From Candidatus Saccharimonadota bacterium (GTDB lineage Bacteria > Patescibacteriota > Saccharimonadia > Saccharimonadales > Saccharimonadaceae): a stretch of DNA of 7,680 nucleotides. The notes beneath the pieces are model-generated. The model saw nothing but the letters and a program-made list of their open reading frames with translations. It was not told the origin of the DNA and searched no databases. The stretch is taken from the NCBI GenBank assembly GCA_905372495.1, contig CAJPPG010000030.1:1-7680 (forward strand), given 5' to 3'. Shown here piece by piece: positions 1 through 6,121 of the stretch (positions are counted from its first letter, which is position 1; each line of letters opens with the position of its first letter). The translations under genes were made by a program, and so were the position numbers.

Positions 1-184
1 AAATTGCGTCACTACTGCTTGTTGTGTAGGTATCTGAGGTATTGTTGGTTGTTGTGTAGCTGGTTGTGCTGCAACTATCTGCTGTGTGGATGGCTGTACT
101 GCGGTCGGCTGCGGGGTGACCGGTTGTGAAAATTGCGTCACTACTGCTTGTTGTGTAGGTATCTGAGGTATTGTTGGTTGTTGT
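1..184. repeat. Long direct repeat inside the kinase tail (55-bp identical copies, 129-bp period)
   Basis: Bases 1-55 and 130-184 are identical by eye. The left copy may extend beyond the window. The period is 129 bp, exactly 43 codons, so the repeat keeps the kinase frame and encodes two copies of QQPTIPQIPTQQAVVTQF (residues 438-455 and 481-498). Sequence between and around the copies is a looser mix of TQQ, QPT and QPA units. Identity at DNA level, not only at protein level, suggests recent duplication or gene conversion. Confidence 0.9.
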
Positions 185-1494
185 ATAACTGTTTGCGCTG
201 CTTCCTGCGTTGCTGGTTGCGGAGTCTGCAATGTTGGCTCTGCAGGAACTGACTGCGTATTCAAGTTCATCGCCCCGATATTAGAAGCAATCTGTTTTCG
301 TCGTTGATATTCTTCAGCTGTAATACGAGGGAACGAAAGATAAAAGGTCGAACCTTCGCCAAACGAACTTTCCGCCCAGACTTTACCACCCATTGCTTCG
401 ACCTGTTGCTTCACGAGATATAAGCCAAGACCAGTTCCGCCCACTGTTCGAGTTTGTGAATTATCTGCCCGATAAAATTTCTGAAAAACATGTTTAAGAT
501 CATCTGGCGAAATTCCAATTCCAGTATCAGTGACATTAATCAAGACACGATCGTCATCGCCTCGCACGTTTACCCAAATGCCTCCACCAGAAGCGGTGTA
601 TTTTATTGCATTTTCCACCAGATTATTCACAGCTTCGCGCAAAAAATCAATATCAACGCTTGCATAAACCTCTTGATTAATCACCCTTGTGGCATTATCA
701 GATCTAGCTGCATTGGCACCAAAAGTGTAGTGAATGCCTTTTTCGCTCATCATTGGTACTTGGCCATTTACGATTGATCGTACAGTCGAGGTCATTTCAA
801 CAGGGGTGAGCTGTACGCGAATTCTCTTATCGTCCAATCTTGTAACATCCAATAAATCCTTAAACAATCGCCCCAAATGCTTCGACGAAGCATGAGCTTC
901 TTCAAGGTATTTTCGAGCACGCTCGTCAATTGTTGCTGTTTTTGGATTTAAGGCTAATCCGAGATACCCCTCAATCGAAGCGACTGGAGTACGCATTTCA
1001 TGCGATGCTGTTGAGATAAACTCAGCCTGCTCGCCTTCTTCTTCTAGCTCTCGCGCAATATCACGCAGTGTAATAATTCGCTCATTTTGACCAGTAGTAG
1101 TACAAACCACAGATATTGCTACTGGTCTTCTTTGCTCTTGAATGCTAACTAATACTAGGTCGCGAGTCTCAAAATTCTCGCCGTTCGTTACTGCTTTCAG
1201 AACTGGATTAACATCATCTTCAATCTTTACACCTTCAGAATTTTCCAGGTTTAGAATTGAGGCTAACTGTAAATTCTCAACGGTATTTGGATCATTTGTA
1301 CCAAGAAGTCTCATCGCAGCTGGATTCACTAAGACAACAATTCCGGAAGAGTGAACGATCATCACGCCCTCATCGATTGAATTCAATACTAAATTAGCAA
1401 GACTAGTTGACTGAGCCGTAGTTATAGCCGGATTTTCGGATGGCTGTAAGCTGTTAGCTGGTTCTTTTTTCTTAATCAAGTTAAAAATACTCAT
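1..1494 (-). CDS. Soluble PAS-domain sensor histidine kinase, C-terminus cut by window edge
   Basis: My own translation from the ATG at 1494-1492 gives 498 codons, open to base 1. Residues about 30-145 look like a PAS sensor domain (LVLNSIDEGVMIV, then VNPAAMRLLG). HisKA follows at about 152-222, with the phospho-acceptor His165 in ASHEMRTP. The HATPase domain covers about 283-390: N-box NLVENAIKYT (291-300), DTGIGIS (323-329) and GGTGLGLYLVK (352-362). All key kinase residues seem intact. I see no membrane segment, so it probably senses a cytoplasmic signal or is recruited to a partner. From about residue 395 the protein becomes a low-complexity Pro/Gln/Thr/Ala/Val tail with a 43-residue repeat, and the true stop lies outside the window. 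No response regulator is visible, so the partner is unknown. It is transcribed divergently from the envelope gene cluster. The start is supported by a TGTTAAAAT element 7 nt upstream; there is no convincing Shine-Dalgarno. Kinase identity is secure; ligand and target are not inferable. Confidence 0.93.
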   Translation of the reverse strand, partial: MSIFNLIKKKEPANSLQPSENPAITTAQSTSLANLVLNSIDEGVMIVHSSGIVVLVNPAAMRLLGTNDPNTVENLQLASILNLENSEGVKIEDDVNPVLKAVTNGENFETRDLVLVSIQEQRRPVAISVVCTTTGQNERIITLRDIARELEEEGEQAEFISTASHEMRTPVASIEGYLGLALNPKTATIDERARKYLEEAHASSKHLGRLFKDLLDVTRLDDKRIRVQLTPVEMTSTVRSIVNGQVPMMSEKGIHYTFGANAARSDNATRVINQEVYASVDIDFLREAVNNLVENAIKYTASGGGIWVNVRGDDDRVLINVTDTGIGISPDDLKHVFQKFYRADNSQTRTVGGTGLGLYLVKQQVEAMGGKVWAESSFGEGSTFYLSFPRITAEEYQRRKQIASNIGAMNLNTQSVPAEPTLQTPQPATQEAAQTVIQQPTIPQIPTQQAVVTQFSQPVTPQPTAVQPSTQQIVAAQPATQQPTIPQIPTQQAVVTQF

Positions 1495-1501
1495 TGCCTA
1501 A

Positions 1502-1510
1502 ATTTTAACA
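1502..1510 (-). promoter_or_regulatory. Extended -10 promoter of the histidine kinase
   Basis: The minus strand reads TGTTAAAAT here, an extended -10 (TGn plus TAAAAT). Seven bases separate it from the kinase ATG at 1494, so transcription would start at or next to the A of the ATG, giving a leaderless mRNA. No good -35 hexamer is visible; extended -10 promoters often do without one. It lies back to back with the promoter at 1527-1535. Confidence 0.55.
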
Positions 1511-1526
1511 TAAAAACTATGTAATG

Positions 1527-1535
1527 TGATAAAAT
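1527..1535 (+). promoter_or_regulatory. Extended -10 promoter of the envelope gene cluster
   Basis: TGATAAAAT is an extended -10 element. Six bases separate it from the ATG at 1542, placing the predicted transcription start on the start codon. Upstream of the ATG there is no Shine-Dalgarno better than GGAA, which fits leaderless translation. The divergent kinase promoter lies only 16 bp away, so a regulator bound in between could affect both genes. Confidence 0.55.
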
Positions 1536-1541
1536 CGGAAC

Positions 1542-3278
1542 ATGAATAAGGACATCTACTACATAGAGCCAGAGGATGATATCACTGATATTATTAATCA
1601 TCTTAAGTCGTCAAAACAAAAAGTTATCGCTCTCGTTCCGCCAAAAAAACTCAGTGTCATGCGTAGCGCTATTAATCTAAAATTGATTGCAAAAACTGCT
1701 AAAAATCTCGATAAAGCTGTTGTTATTGTTACGCTTGATCCGGTACTAATGAAACTAGCGGCAGTATCTGGCCTGCCCTTTGCCAAAAACCTTCAATCTA
1801 GACCAGTCTTGCCAAGTGAATATAAGGATGCTCCAGTTTCAAGCAAACCTAGCTTAAAGGATCAGTCTATTAATGAAGTTGATGAGGTGGTGGAAGAATC
1901 TGAGCAGGACGCCCCCCAATCCTCAAAACCTGCTGATACTCAAACTGCAAAAAAAGTTGAAACAAAAAATGTTCAAAAAGGTAATTCGACCTTGGCAAAT
2001 AAATCAAAAGTACATCAAGCAGAAGAGTTAGATTCTAATGAATTCGAACAAGATTCTGATGAAAATAATGAAAAAACCATTAAAAAGATCCCAGCTTTTG
2101 ATTCTCTCAGAAAATGGATTATCCTGGGTGTTGCCTTACTCATTGTTTTAGTTATTGGCGGTATCTGGGCTTTTGTCCTTGCTCCAGCCGCTAAAATCAT
2201 GGTCAAAATTAAAACCACACCGGATAATTTTTCCGAGAATATTACGTTAGTTACAGCGGCTGATCAGTCGAATAATAAAGAAGGTAAAATCCTACTTGAG
2301 TCGGAATCTCTTGAGAAAGAAAGCTCCATTGAGTTTGAGGCCACTGGTGAACGAAATGATGGTGAAAAAGCAAGTGGTAAACTAACCCTTACTGCCAACT
2401 TTAGTTTTTCAACCTCATCTGCCTCTCCAAGTAATCCTGACCGTATTTCTGTACCGATTGGTAGTGCCTTTGCAAAAGGTAATCTCAATTATCTCACGAT
2501 TGCAAATACTGATTTTAGCTGGGATGGCTCTACTACCAGTTGTACCGTACGCACCACTAACACCTGTCAAATTCGCAAGACCGTTGACGTCGTTGCTTTT
2601 GAGGGTGGCACTAGGTTTAATATTGACCCAGCTGCTTCTGGCTGGCAGTCTTCAGTCGAAAAAGTTGACGCTTTTAATTCCAGCGCTTTTACGGGTGGCA
2701 CAGATAAAATCGTTAAAATCGTGACCGCAAGTGATGTTGAAAAGGCCAAGAATCAAGCCAGTCAAATTGACGAGGGTAAAGATGAGCTATTTGCTAAGGT
2801 AAAAGAGACTGAATTAAAAATCGACGCAAGCTATAAGAAAACTCTTGGTGATGCTGTGCCAAGTCCTGCCGTTGGGGAAGTTGCTGCAGAAGGCAAAGCT
2901 AAATTGCTTGCAAAAATCACCTATAAAGTTAATGTTCTTGATAAATCGGCGATTGAAGAATACATTCGTACTCTTGTTAGTAGTCGACTTGGAGAGGATC
3001 AGAAAATTTATGAAATCGGTTCACTATTCATTGAGCGTTTCCAAGAGAATAATGCCGCCTCCGCTAAGCTAAAGGCTATCGTTAAAACCGGTCCGGAAGT
3101 AACCGAGAAGACCGTTCTTGATAAATCTCTTGGCAAGAAAATCGGCGAAGTTACTACTCTTATTAAATCTATTAATGGTGTTAGTGAGGTTAAAGTGGAT
3201 ACTTCCTTCCCATGGGTACGCAGTATTCCAGAAGACACTAATAAAGTCAGTGTAACTATTACAATTGAAGAAAACTAA
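1542..3278 (+). CDS. CPR-type single-pass membrane protein with baseplate J-like extracellular region
   Basis: A 578-residue protein of unknown function. Residues 1-95 form a small globular domain (VIALVPPKKLSVMRSAINLKL, then a VVIVTLDP strand and AVSGLPFAKNLQSRP). Residues 96-190 are a charged, Ser/Glu/Lys-rich, probably disordered linker. Residues 192-213 form one strong membrane helix, so the remaining 365 residues should lie outside. That part has an ASGKLTLTANF strand near 277-287, IPxGSAF-type and GGTRFNI segments (355-361), and GGTDKIVKIVTASDVEKAK near 385-404. These recall the baseplate J / gp47-like fold often assigned to this CPR family. Cys334 and Cys342 could form a disulfide. The ATG follows a -10 element by 6 bp and has no strong ribosome site. 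The stop lies 9 bp before the next gene, indicating an operon. Family recognition is from memory; a role in the envelope or surface attachment is inference from topology and neighbours. Confidence 0.85.
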   Translation: MNKDIYYIEPEDDITDIINHLKSSKQKVIALVPPKKLSVMRSAINLKLIAKTAKNLDKAVVIVTLDPVLMKLAAVSGLPFAKNLQSRPVLPSEYKDAPVSSKPSLKDQSINEVDEVVEESEQDAPQSSKPADTQTAKKVETKNVQKGNSTLANKSKVHQAEELDSNEFEQDSDENNEKTIKKIPAFDSLRKWIILGVALLIVLVIGGIWAFVLAPAAKIMVKIKTTPDNFSENITLVTAADQSNNKEGKILLESESLEKESSIEFEATGERNDGEKASGKLTLTANFSFSTSSASPSNPDRISVPIGSAFAKGNLNYLTIANTDFSWDGSTTSCTVRTTNTCQIRKTVDVVAFEGGTRFNIDPAASGWQSSVEKVDAFNSSAFTGGTDKIVKIVTASDVEKAKNQASQIDEGKDELFAKVKETELKIDASYKKTLGDAVPSPAVGEVAAEGKAKLLAKITYKVNVLDKSAIEEYIRTLVSSRLGEDQKIYEIGSLFIERFQENNAASAKLKAIVKTGPEVTEKTVLDKSLGKKIGEVTTLIKSINGVSEVKVDTSFPWVRSIPEDTNKVSVTITIEEN

Positions 3279-3283
3279 GGTGG
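3278..3283 (+). promoter_or_regulatory. Shine-Dalgarno of the RuvX-MltG gene, overlapping the upstream stop
   Basis: AGGTGG begins on the last base of the upstream TAA stop and lies 4 nt before the ATG at 3288. This fixes the start and suggests translational coupling to the upstream gene. It contrasts with the promoter-proximal genes here, which have no clear Shine-Dalgarno. Confidence 0.65.
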
Positions 3284-3287
3284 TGAG

Positions 3288-4964
3288 ATGAAAATAATTG
3301 GACTAGATGTTGGTACGGTGCGTATTGGTGTCGCTCATGTTGATACAACGACTAAAATCGCTATTCCTGACGGATATATTAATGTAAATGGTCAAGAGAT
3401 TTCAGAAATTCAACGCAAACTAAGTTTTCATAATTCAAATGTCCTCGTTGTCGGTATGCCACGTAGTAATGACGGTAATCAGACGGCTCAGTCAGACCTT
3501 GTAAAATCCTTCACTGAATATATCGCTGCCACAATTCCTGGTTTGAAAATTTATTTTCAAGATGAATCTCTTACTTCCGTTGAGGCTGAAAATCGCCTAA
3601 AGAGGCGAAAAAATAATTATCAAAAAGGTGAAATCGATGCCGAGTCTGCTGCTATTATTTTGCAGGACTTTGTAGAGCGCATGCAGTCTGCTCTCAATAA
3701 TCAACAAACGCTTGCGCCAGTTGAATTTACTTCTACAGGAGTTATTCAAGATGAGCAGGCCGATTTAAAACCTCAAGGACAAGATGAAATGCCCAAACAG
3801 AAAAAATCCATCCTCAAAAAGGTAATAATTAGTCTATTTGTCATTCTTCTGTTAGGAGGAATAGGTGTAGGCGTCACGTATTACTGGTACCAGCAACAAT
3901 TATTGTCCGTCAAAAACCTCAACTGCCTCTATGGCTCTCCAGCCGAGGCGGCCGTTGGTACTGAAGAAGAAAAAGACCCAGACTGTCGTTATCAAACTTT
4001 TGAAATAAAGACTAACGAAACAATTAATGAGATTTCTGCACGCCTAAAAACACAGAATCTGATTCGTTCAAGTGAAATCTTTAAGTTTTATTTAAAACTA
4101 AATCAGAAGTCTTCGAAGGTTAAATCCGGCATCTATCATCTACGCGCCAATATGTCTATGCCGCAAATCGCAGAACTACTTGAACAGGGGGCAGTTTCTA
4201 GTAATGTATTTAACCTCACCATCCTACCTGGTGAGACGATTGCTGATATTCGACAAAAGTTAATTAAGCTTGGTTATCAAGATACTCAAATCGATGCCGC
4301 TTTGGTAAAACAATATGACAGTCCGGTCCTAAAGGGTTTATATAATGCCGAGGGGCGCTTGGAGAATCAGTTGCAGCCGTCTAGCGTCGCACTTGAGGGC
4401 TATCTTTATGGGGAAACCTATCAATTTTATCAAGGTGAAACCGTAGAGCATGTCTTTAAAACCATGATTGACCAGCTCAGTAGTATCGCAAATCTCAACA
4501 AGCTAGAAGAGAAGTTTCAAAAGCGTGGCTTGACTCTAAGAGAGGGGATTATCCTTGCCTCTATTATCCAGAAGGAGGCACATACCGAGGATATGCCAGG
4601 AGTTTCTATGGTTTTTCAGAACCGTTTACGTCGGGGATGGAGTTTAGGTTCAGATGTTACTGCTACCTATGCAGCTGATTTAGTAAATCCAAATCGTAAT
4701 AAAAATGACCCTAATAATAACATCGCCGTTCTTGAGACAGATAATTTATATAATACTAGAAAACACACCGGTTTACCTCCAGGACCTATCTGTAGTCCTT
4801 CTATTTCCGCACTTTTAGCAGTTGCTGAGCCGGATGAAAATATGAAATCAATGTACTATTTCTTGACAGGAGACGATGGAAAGATGTATTATAGTGTAAC
4901 CGATACTGAGCACGAGCAGAAAAAACGTGACTTCTGTCAAAAACTCTGTAGCGTAGGACTCTAG
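3288..4964 (+). CDS. mltG: Fusion of RuvX/YqgF nuclease domain and endolytic murein transglycosylase MltG
   Basis: A 558-residue protein made of two normally separate housekeeping proteins. Residues 1-130 are a full RuvX/YqgF RNase H-fold domain: LDVGTVRIGVA with Asp7, VVGMPRSNDGNQTAQS (54-69), FQDESLTSVEAE with Glu93, and IDAESAAIILQDFVE with Asp117. The acidic active-site positions are retained. YqgF/RuvX acts in 16S rRNA 5' maturation and is proposed as a Holliday-junction nuclease. A linker (131-175) leads to a membrane helix (about 178-198). Outside follow a LysM-like region (238-301) and the MltG/YceG catalytic domain: LEGYLYGETY (369-378), ASIIQKEA with catalytic Glu430, LGSDVTATYA (453-462), YNTRKHTGLPPGPI (488-501) and a C-terminal EHEQ. 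MltG cleaves nascent glycan strands and helps end their elongation. The fusion keeps RuvX cytoplasmic and MltG outside, so topology is consistent. The two genes are near neighbours in many Firmicutes, which offers a simple origin. The ATG at 3288 has a good Shine-Dalgarno. Confidence 0.93.
   Translation: MKIIGLDVGTVRIGVAHVDTTTKIAIPDGYINVNGQEISEIQRKLSFHNSNVLVVGMPRSNDGNQTAQSDLVKSFTEYIAATIPGLKIYFQDESLTSVEAENRLKRRKNNYQKGEIDAESAAIILQDFVERMQSALNNQQTLAPVEFTSTGVIQDEQADLKPQGQDEMPKQKKSILKKVIISLFVILLLGGIGVGVTYYWYQQQLLSVKNLNCLYGSPAEAAVGTEEEKDPDCRYQTFEIKTNETINEISARLKTQNLIRSSEIFKFYLKLNQKSSKVKSGIYHLRANMSMPQIAELLEQGAVSSNVFNLTILPGETIADIRQKLIKLGYQDTQIDAALVKQYDSPVLKGLYNAEGRLENQLQPSSVALEGYLYGETYQFYQGETVEHVFKTMIDQLSSIANLNKLEEKFQKRGLTLREGIILASIIQKEAHTEDMPGVSMVFQNRLRRGWSLGSDVTATYAADLVNPNRNKNDPNNNIAVLETDNLYNTRKHTGLPPGPICSPSISALLAVAEPDENMKSMYYFLTGDDGKMYYSVTDTEHEQKKRDFCQKLCSVGL
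3775..3779 (+). promoter_or_regulatory. Possible internal ribosome site for a separate MltG product
   Basis: AAGGA sits 9 nt before an in-frame ATG at 3789 (Met168 of the fusion). Met168 falls in the linker just before the membrane helix, so initiation there would give a stand-alone 391-residue membrane-anchored MltG without RuvX. Position and spacing are seen directly; use as a start is inference, and a chance AAGGA is quite possible. Confidence 0.25.
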
Positions 4965-6101
4965 GTGGAATATCGGCAAGTTATGACATTGAAAAAACAG
5001 AATAAACGTAATAAATTTAAAAACAAATTGAAGATTATTCCATATCTCTTTGTTTTTCTCGCAACCATGGGGCTTATCAATTATGGTTCAAAGAATAAAC
5101 ATGTAGACGAGTCGACTAATAATCTAAATCTTCAATCTATCTCCAAAAAGGACTATGCTGTCTCAACTGATCAGCTTTCCGAATTTTATGTCGTCTCTGA
5201 ACTTGCCAGTAATCTTAGTTTAGCTTCATCAGAAGTTGTTAATGTTAACTACAACTCCCTCACTACTCTTCGTGATTCTGGTCAGGTCTCCACTGAAAAA
5301 ATGGAAAAACCAATTGCCCCACTTGCTACCAGCTGTCTCAAGGTCGGAGCTATTTCCTACACTGTTCTCGAAGGCGATACAATTGCCTCGATTACTGGCA
5401 AGTATGCTGCTTGTGGTGTTACTGAAACCATGGTCCGCTGGTCCAATAATTTCAAAAATACGTATGAGCCAAAAGTGGGTGACGTGATTTATATCCCGTC
5501 CCGTGCCGGTTTCGTCTATAAGATTAAAAGTGGTGACACTGTTGATTCGATTGCCGGAAAATATGGGGCAAAAAGTGATGAGATTATTGCTGCAAATAGC
5601 CTTGAACTAAATCAAAGTTTAACTGTTGGTGCTTCCATTCTTCTTCCGGACGGAAATCTTCCAGAAGCGGAGCGCCCAGATTATGTTGCTCCTCGCATCA
5701 CCAATTCTCAGTCTCAAAGCTATACACAATCTGTCTATTATCGTACCTATTGGACTTCTGCTAATCAGATGCCATGGGGCTGGTGTACCTGGTATGCCTG
5801 GCAACGTCGTTATGAGCTGGGAGGTGGCTATGTCCTTCCAGGCGGTCTTGGTAATGCCAATACCTGGGATAACGCTCTAGTTTCCAGCTTCCCATCTAGT
5901 CGTGGTACCAATCCACAAGCCGGTGATGTTTTCCAGACTGACTCCGGATATTATGGTCACGTAGGTATCGTGGATTCTGTAAACGATGATGGAACTATTA
6001 CTATTTCTGATATGAACGGTATTGCCGGTTGGGGTCACGTTGGTCGTAAAACCGTCCCTCAAAGTGTTTGGTCAGGCTACCTCTTTATTCATAGCCGTTA
6101 A
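4965..6101 (+). CDS. Secreted or membrane-anchored LysM-LysM-CHAP peptidoglycan hydrolase
   Basis: A 378-residue protein. Residues 1-21 are very basic and 24-40 are hydrophobic, so it carries a signal peptide or N-terminal anchor; I see no clear cleavage site. Two LysM peptidoglycan-binding domains follow: about 131-179 (SYTVLEGDTIASI to GDVIYIPS) and 183-229 (FVYKIKSGDTVDSI to ASILLPDG). The C-terminal CHAP domain covers about 265-376, with nucleophile Cys274 in WGWCTWYAW, His332 in GHVGIVD, and the NDDGTITISDMNG strand that usually supplies the third polar residue. CHAP enzymes are amidases or endopeptidases that cut peptide stems or crosslinks. Cys124 and Cys150 may form a disulfide near LysM1. 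The GTG start abuts the previous stop codon and has AGGA at 4955-4958, 6 nt upstream. An alternative ATG at 4983 (Met7) has poorer spacing to AGGTGG (14 nt); both starts keep the basic N-terminus. It lies in an operon directly after mltG, consistent with a joint role in wall turnover. Confidence 0.9.
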   Translation: MEYRQVMTLKKQNKRNKFKNKLKIIPYLFVFLATMGLINYGSKNKHVDESTNNLNLQSISKKDYAVSTDQLSEFYVVSELASNLSLASSEVVNVNYNSLTTLRDSGQVSTEKMEKPIAPLATSCLKVGAISYTVLEGDTIASITGKYAACGVTETMVRWSNNFKNTYEPKVGDVIYIPSRAGFVYKIKSGDTVDSIAGKYGAKSDEIIAANSLELNQSLTVGASILLPDGNLPEAERPDYVAPRITNSQSQSYTQSVYYRTYWTSANQMPWGWCTWYAWQRRYELGGGYVLPGGLGNANTWDNALVSSFPSSRGTNPQAGDVFQTDSGYYGHVGIVDSVNDDGTITISDMNGIAGWGHVGRKTVPQSVWSGYLFIHSR

Positions 6102-6103
6102 AA

Positions 6104-6112
6104 TGGTAAAAT
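6104..6112 (+). promoter_or_regulatory. Extended -10 promoter upstream of obgE
   Basis: TGGTAAAAT lies in the 20-bp gap after the CHAP gene, 9 nt before the obgE ATG at 6122. Transcription would begin a few bases before the ATG, giving an almost leaderless obgE mRNA. It matches the elements at 1502-1510 (minus) and 1527-1535, which supports it as a real promoter type in this genome. Read-through from the upstream operon is also possible because no terminator intervenes. Confidence 0.55.
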
Positions 6113-6121
6113 AAGAGTAAT

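Noticed and set aside
1..188. CRISPR-like or satellite repeat
   Set aside because: The two long copies keep the kinase reading frame, encode the same peptide and have no short uniform repeat-spacer pattern, so this is a coding repeat.
490..777. Plus-strand frame of 95 codons
   Set aside because: It lies wholly antisense to the HisKA/HATPase region of the histidine kinase, whose motifs are unmistakable, and has no recognisable domain.
4983..6101. Shorter LysM-CHAP gene starting at ATG 4983
   Set aside because: The GTG at 4965 has AGGA at 6-nt spacing and abuts the previous stop, whereas the best site for 4983 is 14 nt away. The choice is not certain and does not change the domains.
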